Source of the DNA: JBEATZ01 sp041178545
GTDB lineage: Bacteria; Planctomycetota; UBA1135; UBA2386
Direction: 5' to 3'
Length of the DNA: 32,623 nucleotides
Assembly (NCBI GenBank): GCA_041178545.1
Contig: JBEGVB010000080.1
Coordinates: 1 to 32,623 of the forward strand
Under the pieces are notes generated by a model that saw nothing but the letters and a program-made list of their open reading frames with translations, had not been told where the DNA came from and made no database searches. The translations under genes were made by a program, and so were the position numbers. This document shows, in pieces, positions 1 to 7,653 of this stretch. Numbering within the stretch: the stretch's first letter is position 1; each line of letters opens with the position of its first letter.

Positions 1-1197
1 CCTGCTGCGGGCCTGCCGCCAGCGCGGCACTTCTACGCCGCGTGCTGGGACATCGGCCGCCAGCGCTACGTGCTGTTCGGCGGTCAGAACTCGCCCAGCG
101 CCAGCAGCACCCTGCCCGACCTGAACGACACCTGGGAGTGGAACGGCACGAGCTGGACGCAGATGACGCCCGCGAACTCGCCGTCGCCGCGCCGCTGGGC
201 CGCGATGTACTACGACGTCCTCACGGCTCGCTGCATCCTGTTCGGCGGCAACACGCAGTACGGGACCAACACGGCCGCTGCCTACTCCAACGAGACCTGG
301 GCCTGGGATGGCGTCAACTGGACGCAGCTCACGCCCGCCACGTCGCCGCTCGCGCGGGCACGCGGCTTCTTCAGCTACGACCCGCTGCGACTCAAGGCGA
401 TCTACTACGGTGGCCGCAACACCGGTGCGCTCTCGGACACGTGGCAGTTCGACGGCACCAACTGGACCCAGCTCACCACCAACGCGGGCCCCGGCTCGCT
501 GGGTGTGTCGGGCCTGTTCGCCTATGGCGCCACCTACGACCCGCTCCGCGACCGCCACGTGATCTTCGGCGGCACGCGCACGGGCGGGACGCTCGCAGGC
601 ACGTGGGAGTTCGATGGTGTGGCCACCTGGGTCGACCGCGGTGTGCAGGCCGGCGGCCCGCCGAGCCGCACCGGCCCGTCGCTCGCCTACGTGACGGCAC
701 TCGGGCGCTCGGTCCTGTGGGGTGGTTTCCAGACTGCGTTCCTCGGCGACACGTGGACCTACCAGTCCGCGAACCTCGCCTCCGCGACGACCATCGGCAC
801 GGGCTGCGCAGGCACGGCAGGCATCACCCAGCTCACGGCTGCGACGCTGCCGTGGACGGGTTCGGCGTACACGCTGCGGCTCAGCAACCTCGGCGGTCTC
901 GCGATCCCGTTCGTGACGCTGGGCTTCTCGACCACGTCGTGGAGCGGCGGATCGCTGCCGTTCGCCCTCAACCTGCTGGTGCCGACGGCTGGCGCCGGCT
1001 GCAACCTGCTTTCGAGCCCCGACGTCGCCAACCTGGTGACGAACAACAGCGGCACCGCCGAGCTCGCGATCAACGTGCCCGCGAACGCCGCGCTCGCAGG
1101 CCTGCCGATCTCGGCACAGGGCCTCGTGCTCGAGGTGGTGCCCACCGAACTGATCAGCGCCTCCAACGCCGTGAGCGGCGTGCTGGGCGTCCGCTGA
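1..1197 (+). CDS. Kelch-repeat secreted protein, 5'-truncated by the window edge
   Basis: The frame is open from base 1 and ends at TGA 1195-1197, so the N-terminus, including any signal peptide, lies outside the window. About 290 residues up to the C-terminal domain contain roughly five kelch-like blades, each with a hydrophobic strand, a Gly-Gly pair (LFGG, YYGG, IFGG, LWGG) and a downstream D-T-W-x-(F/W/Y) strand such as NDTWEWNGTSWTQ. This fits a beta-propeller. Residues after about 780 nt form a separate domain starting ATTIGTGCAGTAGITQL, with paired Cys, small residues and beta-prone stretches, of a kind I associate with secreted planctomycete proteins. The likely location is extracellular or cell surface, with a ligand-binding or structural role. 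No catalytic motif is visible. The kelch call is firm; the function is unknown. Confidence 0.8.
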   Translation, partial: PAAGLPPARHFYAACWDIGRQRYVLFGGQNSPSASSTLPDLNDTWEWNGTSWTQMTPANSPSPRRWAAMYYDVLTARCILFGGNTQYGTNTAAAYSNETWAWDGVNWTQLTPATSPLARARGFFSYDPLRLKAIYYGGRNTGALSDTWQFDGTNWTQLTTNAGPGSLGVSGLFAYGATYDPLRDRHVIFGGTRTGGTLAGTWEFDGVATWVDRGVQAGGPPSRTGPSLAYVTALGRSVLWGGFQTAFLGDTWTYQSANLASATTIGTGCAGTAGITQLTAATLPWTGSAYTLRLSNLGGLAIPFVTLGFSTTSWSGGSLPFALNLLVPTAGAGCNLLSSPDVANLVTNNSGTAELAINVPANAALAGLPISAQGLVLEVVPTELISASNAVSGVLGVR

Positions 1198-1207
1198 GCC
1201 GGACGGC

Positions 1208-1236
1208 CGCTGGCGTGCGCTCAGCGTGCGCCAGCG
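1208..1236. terminator. Long hairpin between convergent kelch gene and ruvX
   Basis: A 13-bp stem (1208-1220 with 1224-1236, two G-T wobbles, otherwise Watson-Crick) closes on a three-base loop, TCA, which is the ruvX stop codon on the minus strand. It lies 10 nt past the kelch stop, so it could end transcription from both sides. There is no T tract on either side, so intrinsic termination is an inference from the stem and the convergent setting. Confidence 0.5.
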
Positions 1237-1658
1237 CGCCAGCGCTGGAGGATCACCAGCGCGGCCACGCTGTCGGCCAGCTCCTTGCGGCGTGCGGCCT
1301 TCATGCCGCCTTGCTTGAGCAGTTCATGCGCCTCGTCGGTGGAATGGCTCTCGTCGACGGCCGCGACCGGGCAGGGCAGTGCCGTCGCGAGCAGGGCACG
1401 GAACTGCTCGGTGCGCCGCGCCCGTTCGCCCGCGCTGCCGTCGACCAGCAACGGCATGCCGACCACGACGAGTTCGGTCTCGCGCTCGCGCACGAGCTCG
1501 ACGAGGTGACGCACGAGGGCCGCGTCGTCGAGCCCGCTCACCTTGCCGAGGGGCACGCAGATGGTGCCGGTCCAGTCGGTGGCAGCGAGGCCGGTCCGCG
1601 TGCCGCCGTAGTCGACGGCAAGGACGCGCCGTGGTCTCGCAGGCGCCGCACCGCTCAC
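1221..1658 (-). CDS. ruvX: RuvX/YqgF-type Holliday junction resolvase-like nuclease
   Basis: This 145-residue protein has the RNase H-like fold of the RuvX/YqgF family (usual length about 140). Visible motifs are AVDYGGTRTGLA with Asp16, VVGMPLLVDGS near 66-75, VDESHSTDEA at 101-110 and ADSVAALVILQ around Asp129. These supply the acidic residues expected of the active site. Family members act in 16S rRNA 5'-end maturation and have been proposed to resolve Holliday junctions. The GTG start at 1658 overlaps the TGA of the upstream guanylyltransferase by four bases (GTGA), which favours it over a longer frame reaching 1733. An oddity is Ser in place of the usual Arg in the DER motif. It is the last gene of the asmA-manC-ruvX run. 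Confidence 0.88.
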   Translation of the reverse strand: MSGAAPARPRRVLAVDYGGTRTGLAATDWTGTICVPLGKVSGLDDAALVRHLVELVRERETELVVVGMPLLVDGSAGERARRTEQFRALLATALPCPVAAVDESHSTDEAHELLKQGGMKAARRKELADSVAALVILQRWRAGAR

Positions 1659-2743
1659 AGCAGGTCGTTCCTTCCTGCGGCCTTGAGTTGCTCGATCACG
1701 GCCTTCACGTCCTGGGCCTGGTCCTTGGGGCAAACCAGGACTGCATCGTCGACGGCCACGACCACGAGGTCCTTCACGCCGAGCAGGGCGACGGTGCGAC
1801 GGCCCTCGACGTAGACGACGTTGTCGCTGCTGCGCAGTGTCACTGCCGAGGCACCGCCCGTGGCGAGCACCGAGTTGCCCTGTGCGTCGGGCGGCGCGAC
1901 CGCCGTGAGTGCAGGAAAGCTGCCGACGTCGTCCCAGCGCACCGTGGCGTCGACCACGGCCACGTGGGGAGCCTTCTCCATCACGGCGTAGTCGACCGAC
2001 TTCTTCGGTGCACTGCGGAATGCCGCGGTGAACGCCTGCTCGTCCCCGGCTCGTGCCGCAGCGATCATCTCGTCACATGCCTTCGCGAGTTCCGGGCTGC
2101 CAACCTGCATCGCGGCACGGATGGCACGGACGGACCAGACGAAGATGCCACTGTTCCAGAGGAAGTTCCCTGCCGCGAGGAACTGCTTGGCCACGTCGAG
2201 TGCCGGCTTCTCGCGGAACCGCATGACCCTGCGAGCTGCCGGCTGTTGCGCGTCGAGCGGTTCGCCGGCCTCCACGTACCCGTACCCCGTGGCGGGGAAC
2301 GTCGGCCTCACGCCGAAGGTGACGAGGGTCCGCCCGTCTGCCGCGACGGCCGCGGCGCGCTGCACCATGCGGTGGAACTCCTCCGTGGGTTCGATCACCT
2401 GGTCGGCTGGCAGCACGACCATCACTGCATCCGGGTCGACCGCCGCAATGCGTGCGACGGCAAGCGCCACGCACGGCGCAGTGTCGCGAGCCTCGGGCTC
2501 GACGAGCACCTGGGTGCGCGCGAACTGCGGCACGACCCCGGGGAGTGCGGCGGCCTGCACTGGGTTGGTGACGATCCACGTACGTTGCGGGCCGGCAATG
2601 CCCGCCACGCGGTCGATGGCAGCCTGCAGCAGTGGCTTGCCCTGGGCGAGGGGCAGGAACTGCTTGGGGCGGGAGCCACGGCTCGCGGGCCAGAAGCGGG
2701 TGCCGGAACCTCCGGCCATGATCACTGCGTGCAGGGTGGGCAT
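1655..2743 (-). CDS. manC: Mannose-1-phosphate guanylyltransferase
   Basis: It makes GDP-mannose from mannose 1-phosphate and GTP, a precursor for surface polysaccharides and protein glycans. The 362-residue protein opens with the nucleotidyltransferase signature AVIMAGGSGTRFWPASR (6-22), followed by KQFLPL. It carries the classic FREKP motif and the downstream AGNFLWNSGIFVW stretch. The length matches the short single-domain form; the phosphomannose isomerase cupin domain of bifunctional enzymes is absent. The start is ATG at 2743. The gene sits 75 nt downstream of the AsmA-like gene and overlaps ruvX by four bases, so it is probably part of the same minus-strand transcript. Family assignment is firm; preference for mannose over another hexose phosphate is by family. 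Confidence 0.92.
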   Translation of the reverse strand: MPTLHAVIMAGGSGTRFWPASRGSRPKQFLPLAQGKPLLQAAIDRVAGIAGPQRTWIVTNPVQAAALPGVVPQFARTQVLVEPEARDTAPCVALAVARIAAVDPDAVMVVLPADQVIEPTEEFHRMVQRAAAVAADGRTLVTFGVRPTFPATGYGYVEAGEPLDAQQPAARRVMRFREKPALDVAKQFLAAGNFLWNSGIFVWSVRAIRAAMQVGSPELAKACDEMIAAARAGDEQAFTAAFRSAPKKSVDYAVMEKAPHVAVVDATVRWDDVGSFPALTAVAPPDAQGNSVLATGGASAVTLRSSDNVVYVEGRRTVALLGVKDLVVVAVDDAVLVCPKDQAQDVKAVIEQLKAAGRNDLL

Positions 2744-2770
2744 GCGGCTCAGGGAGTGTGCGGGGGAAGT

Positions 2771-2785
2771 GGTTCGGGGGGAACC
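2771..2785 (-). other. Small hairpin in the asmA-manC gap
   Basis: In the 75-nt gap between the AsmA-like gene and manC, a 5-bp stem (2771-2775 with 2781-2785) encloses a homopolymeric five-G loop (C on the transcribed strand). It has no T tract. It could be an RNA processing or attenuation element, or chance in GC-rich sequence. Confidence 0.25.
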
Positions 2786-2818
2786 GTCACGTCCTTCGGC
2801 ATTCCCGTCCGCCTGCCC

Positions 2819-5800
2819 TTAGAAGTCCGGTCGCACCGGGCGGAAGGTCCGGGGCGGCACCGGGGGAAGCATCGAACGGCGTGGCCTGCCCTCGGCGAAC
2901 CACCGTTGCTCGACGCGGATGTCGGCAAGGTGCCCGTAGAGGTGGAAGCGCACGAGCTGCTGGGTCAGCGCCTTGAACAAGGGCGGCAGCAACAGCATGT
3001 CAGCCGAGCCCTGGAACAGGCTCTCCAGTGCGAGCGTGATGTCGAGGTAGCCCTCGAGCGTCATCGTCCCCTTGCCCTCGACCGCGATCACCGGCGAGCG
3101 CACCACGAGCTGCTCGACCTGCACCCTGCGGTCGCGCGCCCGGAAGGCAAGGGTGCCGGAGTCGAACCGCGGACGGCTCTTCTCGTCGAGTTGGGAGTAG
3201 ATGGCGGTGAAGATCGGGACGGTGCCGAGGTTGCCACCCTCGATGGCGAGCTGGCCTTGAGCGTCCACGTCGAGGAAGTCGCCGTCCGTGAGCGAGTTGA
3301 GGCGCAGGAAACCATCGAGCGTGCCGCGGTAGGGCGAACCGGTGACGCCGCTCGACTTGAGGAGCTCCCCGAGGCTGACGTTCGCCATGTCGAGCTCGAA
3401 GGAGAGCACGCCACGTCCGTCGTTGCGTTCGGGGAAGCGGTAGGCGAGGGCCGCGCGGCGCGGGTCCGAGCCACGCAGGGTCCCGCCGTGCACCTCGCAG
3501 GCAAGCCGGTCGAACTGCACCCTCTCCTCGTCGACGCGGAACCCGCCGTCGAAACCAGCGAACGGGTGGTCGAACATGCGGAAGCTCGCACCACGGATGC
3601 TGCCGCGCAGCATCCCGCCTGCGCCGCCCATGCGACTCTCCTCGACCTGCACGGTGCCGGACAGGTCCTCGAACCGGGTGCCGAGTTCGAAGTCGAGGTC
3701 GACGAACTCGATCCTGCCGGCCAGCACGGTCTCCGTCGGCTGGCCCGCCCCGGGCCCGTCGGTGAGGAACCTCAGCGAGAGTTCCTGGATGTCCGCGCGA
3801 CCCGCCGGGCGGCGTGCGCGCACGGCCTCGCGCAGCGGTCCCTGGAACAGGTTGGCGATCCGCTCGTCGACCGGGAAGGACTGGGACCGGACCGTGAACG
3901 CGATCTGCCTGCGCGTGGGGTCGTCGGCCGCAGGACCGATGCTCCCTCCGCCCACCTGCACCACGGCACCTGCCATGGTCCCCACGAGGTCGCGGAAGGT
4001 GAGCACGTTGCCGTCGGCGGAAAGCCGCCCGCGCACGCCCGTGAAGGGTGCAGGCAGCACCGCGGCGCGGGAGCTGACGTCGACGAGGTCGACTTCCGCG
4101 AGGATGCGAACGGGAGCGTCATCGACACCTCCGATGCGCACGTGGGCATGGGCCGTGCCCTGCGGTGCGAGGAAGCGCCAGCTCTCCAGGGAGACGATGC
4201 CCAGGGTGTCCAGCCGACCGGCGAGGGCGTCGTCGAGTTGGAGGTCGCGGAAGGTCAGGCCGAGGTCCATGGTGCGCGCGCTCCCGCGCACGACCGTGCC
4301 GCTCAGCCCCACGGTCTGGGGCTCCCGACCCTCGCCGAGGGGGAAGACTGCCTGCGCAGCGTCGATGTGGCAGCGCAACTCCTGGCCGCTGCCCGAGAGG
4401 TGCAGGGTGCCGGACACTTCGCGCAAGGGCATCCGCTGGACGACGGCTGGCTCGAGGGTGATTCCCCGGACCGCGGCTGCGAGGTCCCAGCGGATCGCAG
4501 AGTCCTTGCGGTCCTGTTCGACCCGTACCGACGCGTCGACCCTGCCTCCGCCCGGCGCGAGGTCGGACCAGGTCCGCTCCGTGTCCGGGGCGAGGCTGGC
4601 AAGCGCCTCGCGCAGCGGGGAGCTGCACGGCATGCCCTCCACGCGGGCCAGCATGCGGAGGTGGGGGTGGGAAGCGTCCTCGACCTGGAAGTGTCCGAGG
4701 TCACCAGCCACGCGGACGGTCGCGTCCCCGTGCCGCGCAGTGACGTCGACGCGCACTCCGTCGTTGCGCACGAGGATGCTGCCTTGCACGTCCCGGACCT
4801 GGAGGGGGAAGTTGGACCACCGCACCTCGGCACCGAGCGGGCGGACCACCGCCTGCCACTTGCCCGGCACCACGGACTCGCTGCGCACCCTCACACTGAC
4901 CGCTGCCGTCCCGTCCGGCTGCCAGCTGTCGTAGAGGCGGCCCTCGTCCCGCAGCAGCGTGGCCAGCGCGCTGCGGAGGGCAGGGGTGAAGCGGATGCTC
5001 TCGCTCTCGATGTCCACCGACACCTCGTCATCGGCATCGCGCACCAAGCGCACGTGACCGGCGACGTCGATCGTCCCGCCCCCAGCTGCCTCGGCCACGC
5101 GTGCGCGGATGCCGTGCAACTGGATGTCGCGGTTGCGGAGCCGGACCCGTCCCTCGACGCCCGTGAGCGGCAGCGGGAACCCGACGCGGCGTTCCCTGCC
5201 GAAGCCGTGGTAGGCGAGGTCGGCATCCCGGACGTGGAGGTCCAGCTCCACGACCTCGTCGTCCTTCCCCGGGTGGTGCAGGTACAGGTCGAGGTCCGCC
5301 GTGCCCCGGGTGGGCTTGAGTGCAGCAACCACGTTGGCACCCGCAGGGAAGGACTGCAGCGCGGCCACCATCGGCTCGTCGATGCGCAAGGACCGGCCAC
5401 GCGCACCAAGGGTGAGCTGGGGTGTCGCGAACAGCGAACGCACCTCGCCCGTGGCGACCAGGTCGCCAGGTTCGCCGCCCCGCTCGACGCGGAAGCGTGC
5501 ATAGCCCTCGTCGCGGGTGTCGCCGGCGATGTGCAGCGTGGCGCCGCGGACCGGGTAGGGCACGGCCGGGATCGTGCACTCGACGTCGTGGAGCCTTGCG
5601 TCAAAGCCTGCGGTCACCGCATCGTCCGCGAGCTCCATCCACAGGTCGAATGCGTCGAGGCTTGCGCCGATCCCGGCTGCCGGCAGCTCGGGGCCGAGGA
5701 ACGGCTGCAGTCGCGCGAGCAGGTCTGCGTCGACGACCAACGGGCTTGCTCCCGCAGCCATGCGAGCACTCCTGAAGTCGGGGGTTGCAGTCCCCGCGAT

Positions 5801-6379
5801 GCCGAGCTGCAGGCCGAGGTTGGCCAGCCGGAGACTGCCCCCCAGCCGGACGTCGTCCGAGGCACCAGTCCTGCCGACTGCCAGTTCCAGCCGGTCGAAC
5901 TCCAGCACCGGCAGGTCGCGGCCCACTGCGACGCGCGCCGAGCCGTTGTGCACCTCCAGCGGGGGCACCTCGAACGTCCCGTCGCCCCCGCCCGTGCGGG
6001 CCCGCAGCAACTGGTCCACCCTCGGCAACCTGCCGTCGACGATGTCCAGGTCGAGTGCGATCCCGTCGACCACGACGGAGTGCACCGAGACGATCTCGCC
6101 GTGCGGGGACGTCGAGACGGTGACCGTGAGCGAGTCGACGGCAAGCAGCGTCACGCCGTCCCGCTCCGGGTCCATCAGTCGCAGTCCGCGGAGCTGCAGG
6201 GACCCGCTCGCAAGGTCGATCGAGGCGGCATCCAGCTCGAAGGCGCATGCGAGCACGCGCTCGAGCAGCGATCGTGCAACGTGCGTGGTGGCCCCGCTGC
6301 GCTGCAGGACGAGCCACGAGGTCGCCACCAGCAGTGCGAGCAGCAAGGAGGTCAGCAGGACAATGCGACGCCAGCTCAC
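2819..6379 (-). CDS. AsmA-like giant protein (YhdP/AsmA/TamB group)
   Basis: The 1186-residue protein has a single N-terminal membrane helix (about residues 6-25), then a very long periplasmic region of repeating beta-strand units. It ends in an AsmA C-terminal-like segment (for example TLDGFLRLNSLTDGDFLDVD and AFRARDRRVQVEQLVVRSP). Such proteins are thought to form beta-taco bridges that move phospholipids to the outer membrane. I chose the GTG at 6379 because AGGA sits 7 nt upstream and the membrane helix follows at once. The longer frame to 6508 adds 43 residues of low-complexity sequence and would overlap the promoter region of the divergent histone-like gene. It is first in a likely operon with manC and ruvX. 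Group membership is likely; the exact subfamily is uncertain. Confidence 0.78.
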   Translation of the reverse strand: MSWRRIVLLTSLLLALLVATSWLVLQRSGATTHVARSLLERVLACAFELDAASIDLASGSLQLRGLRLMDPERDGVTLLAVDSLTVTVSTSPHGEIVSVHSVVVDGIALDLDIVDGRLPRVDQLLRARTGGGDGTFEVPPLEVHNGSARVAVGRDLPVLEFDRLELAVGRTGASDDVRLGGSLRLANLGLQLGIAGTATPDFRSARMAAGASPLVVDADLLARLQPFLGPELPAAGIGASLDAFDLWMELADDAVTAGFDARLHDVECTIPAVPYPVRGATLHIAGDTRDEGYARFRVERGGEPGDLVATGEVRSLFATPQLTLGARGRSLRIDEPMVAALQSFPAGANVVAALKPTRGTADLDLYLHHPGKDDEVVELDLHVRDADLAYHGFGRERRVGFPLPLTGVEGRVRLRNRDIQLHGIRARVAEAAGGGTIDVAGHVRLVRDADDEVSVDIESESIRFTPALRSALATLLRDEGRLYDSWQPDGTAAVSVRVRSESVVPGKWQAVVRPLGAEVRWSNFPLQVRDVQGSILVRNDGVRVDVTARHGDATVRVAGDLGHFQVEDASHPHLRMLARVEGMPCSSPLREALASLAPDTERTWSDLAPGGGRVDASVRVEQDRKDSAIRWDLAAAVRGITLEPAVVQRMPLREVSGTLHLSGSGQELRCHIDAAQAVFPLGEGREPQTVGLSGTVVRGSARTMDLGLTFRDLQLDDALAGRLDTLGIVSLESWRFLAPQGTAHAHVRIGGVDDAPVRILAEVDLVDVSSRAAVLPAPFTGVRGRLSADGNVLTFRDLVGTMAGAVVQVGGGSIGPAADDPTRRQIAFTVRSQSFPVDERIANLFQGPLREAVRARRPAGRADIQELSLRFLTDGPGAGQPTETVLAGRIEFVDLDFELGTRFEDLSGTVQVEESRMGGAGGMLRGSIRGASFRMFDHPFAGFDGGFRVDEERVQFDRLACEVHGGTLRGSDPRRAALAYRFPERNDGRGVLSFELDMANVSLGELLKSSGVTGSPYRGTLDGFLRLNSLTDGDFLDVDAQGQLAIEGGNLGTVPIFTAIYSQLDEKSRPRFDSGTLAFRARDRRVQVEQLVVRSPVIAVEGKGTMTLEGYLDITLALESLFQGSADMLLLPPLFKALTQQLVRFHLYGHLADIRVEQRWFAEGRPRRSMLPPVPPRTFRPVRPDF

Positions 6380-6460
6380 GATGGGATCCTGTTCGTACGC
6401 GCAGCTTAGCCTCGTCGCGCGTGCCGCCGACGTGCGGGGAGTGCTTTTCGAGAATGCGGA

Positions 6461-6473
6461 GAATCGCCGATTC
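6461..6473. promoter_or_regulatory. Short dyad in the divergent asmA / histone-like intergenic region
   Basis: GAATCG-C-CGATTC is a perfect 6+1+6 inverted repeat. It lies 26 bp upstream of the candidate -35 box of the histone-like gene, in the 217-bp space shared with the AsmA-like gene. It could be an operator, but no regulator is identified. Confidence 0.3.
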
Positions 6474-6498
6474 GGGGCCGAACGGCGCAGGAAAGCCA

Positions 6499-6526
6499 TT
6501 GACTCCACCTGTGCACAAGCTTCAAT
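6499..6526 (+). promoter_or_regulatory. Candidate sigma-70-like promoter for the histone-like gene
   Basis: TTGACT at 6499-6504 matches TTGACA in five of six bases. After a 16-bp spacer, TTCAAT at 6521-6526 matches TATAAT in four of six. This puts the transcript start near 6533 and leaves a 5' leader of about 64 nt. A ribosome-binding site, AAGGA at 6583-6587, sits 9 nt before the ATG at 6597. The elements are seen in sequence; promoter function is inferred. Confidence 0.45.
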
Positions 6527-6596
6527 CGCCCGCGGTCAAGCGCTCGAACGCGTGTTCGGGGCTTTCCGTAACTAGGCATCACAAGGATCGACTCCA

Positions 6597-6812
6597 ATGG
6601 CTGCAAAGAAGACCGCCAAGGCAGGCAAGAAGGCCGCCACCGGCGACAGCATGATCATCAGCAAGTCCCGCACGAAGGCCGCCGCCAAGAAGTGCAACGT
6701 CAGCTCTGACTTCTACGGCGCCCTGGACGCCACCGTCCGTGGCCTCATCGCGAAGGCGGAGATCCGCGCGAGCGAGAACGGCCGCAAGACGCTGCGCCCC
6801 CAGGACCTGTGA
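6597..6812 (+). CDS. Putative bacterial histone, minimal histone fold with truncated third helix
   Basis: This is a 71-residue, strongly basic protein. Residues 1-16 are a Lys/Ala-rich tail (MAAKKTAKAGKKAATG). Residues 20-33 read as a short first helix. CNVSSDF (33-39) resembles histone loop L1. About 37-61 form the long second helix, and ENGRKTLRPQDL (60-71) closely resembles the archaeal histone L2 motif (RKT followed by x-x-x-D). The protein stops where helix alpha-3 would begin, so alpha-3 is almost absent, as in the reported truncated-alpha-3 prokaryotic histones. It would bind DNA as a dimer or higher oligomer in the nucleoid. The ATG is preceded by AAGGA, and the gene is monocistronic with its own promoter-like boxes and a strong terminator, fitting high expression. 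The alternative is another small basic DNA-binding protein. The coding call is sure; the histone call is likely. Confidence 0.75.
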   Translation: MAAKKTAKAGKKAATGDSMIISKSRTKAAAKKCNVSSDFYGALDATVRGLIAKAEIRASENGRKTLRPQDL

Positions 6813-6872
6813 TCCTGGCTGCCTGACTGTCGCACAGCGCCCTCGAGGTGCTGCGAGACGTGCCAGGACGAC

Positions 6873-6898
6873 GAGGCCCGCGCGAGAGCGCGGGCCTC
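6873..6898 (+). terminator. Strong intrinsic-type terminator after the histone-like gene
   Basis: A perfect 11-bp GC-rich inverted repeat (6873-6883 with 6888-6898) has a GAGA loop and is followed by TGCGTTTGT, a weak T-rich tail. It is 60 nt past the stop of the histone-like gene and 71 nt before the convergent end of tsaB, so it may serve both strands. Confidence 0.8.
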
Positions 6899-6969
6899 TG
6901 CGTTTGTGGGGCACGTTCACTGTCCTCGGGCCCCTGTGCCTGGGTGCCTTGCGCTCGGGAGCGAGCGCT

Positions 6970-7653
6970 TCAACCCATCGGCTCGTCGGCGTAGGTGCCC
7001 ATCAGGTAGAGAGGCTCCAGCTCCGCCGGTTCGCGGTCCAGCAACGCCAACCGCGCGTCGAACAGCATCCATGCATCCACCGGCTCCGGTGCGAGGACCC
7101 TCAGGTTCCGCTCCCGAGCGGTTGCAGCAAGCGCCTCGTGCATCGCCGGGTCCGCCACCACGACTGCGTTCTCCGTGAGGCTTGTGAGTGCGTGGGCGGG
7201 CGGCAGTGCTTGTGGGTCACCGACCGTCCGCACTGAGTCCCCGGTCACCCGCAGGTGCGCTGCATGCCACCGGCCGCGGCGTGCGTCGAGCAGCACATGA
7301 ACGTGTTCGCCCGCGAGTCCGTGGTGCCGTGCAGCCGCACATGCCATGAGTTCGAGGCTGGTGGCGGCGAGCAGGCGTGCGCCGTTCTCGCGTTGGAGGA
7401 AGCGGGCGAGTGTGACAGCGACACGCAGTCCGACATAGGAGCCGGGGCCGACGTCGACACGGACCTCGGCGATCTCCCTGGGAGGCACTCCCGCGCGACG
7501 ACACATCTCGAATGCCGCGGCCGGCAGGTCGGCTCGGCTGCCCGGGTCGGGGAGCGACAGAAGGCTGCGGTCACCATGGCGCACTGCGATGCTGAAGGGC
7601 CAAGGGCCGGCACAGCGACTGGCGCAGAGGGCGAGCGCGGCCCCCGGACCCAT
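6970..7653 (-). CDS. tsaB: tRNA t6A biosynthesis protein TsaB
   Basis: TsaB is the scaffold partner of TsaD and TsaE in making N6-threonylcarbamoyladenosine at position 37 of ANN-decoding tRNAs. The 227-residue protein has the diagnostic GPGSYVGLRVAVTLARFL motif (69-86) followed by LAATSLELMA, as expected for the family (about 220-240 residues). The N-terminal phosphate-1 region, normally an Ile-Asp-Thr-Ser type motif, is degraded to ALALCASR with no Asp. This is tolerable, since TsaB is not itself catalytic. The ATG at 7653 shares one base with the glmM stop, so it is translationally coupled as the last gene of the dacA-cdaR-glmM-tsaB operon. Confidence 0.85.
   Translation of the reverse strand: MGPGAALALCASRCAGPWPFSIAVRHGDRSLLSLPDPGSRADLPAAAFEMCRRAGVPPREIAEVRVDVGPGSYVGLRVAVTLARFLQRENGARLLAATSLELMACAAARHHGLAGEHVHVLLDARRGRWHAAHLRVTGDSVRTVGDPQALPPAHALTSLTENAVVVADPAMHEALAATARERNLRVLAPEPVDAWMLFDARLALLDREPAELEPLYLMGTYADEPMG

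Noticed and set aside
1379..6409. A 1676-residue open frame on the plus strand
   Set aside because: It runs antisense through manC and the AsmA-like gene and has His/Arg/Gly-biased composition with no domain. It is a GC-driven shadow of the minus-strand genes.
6380..6508. 43 extra N-terminal codons for the AsmA-like protein
   Set aside because: They precede the membrane helix with low-complexity sequence and would overlap the divergent promoter region; the GTG at 6379 has a well-placed AGGA.
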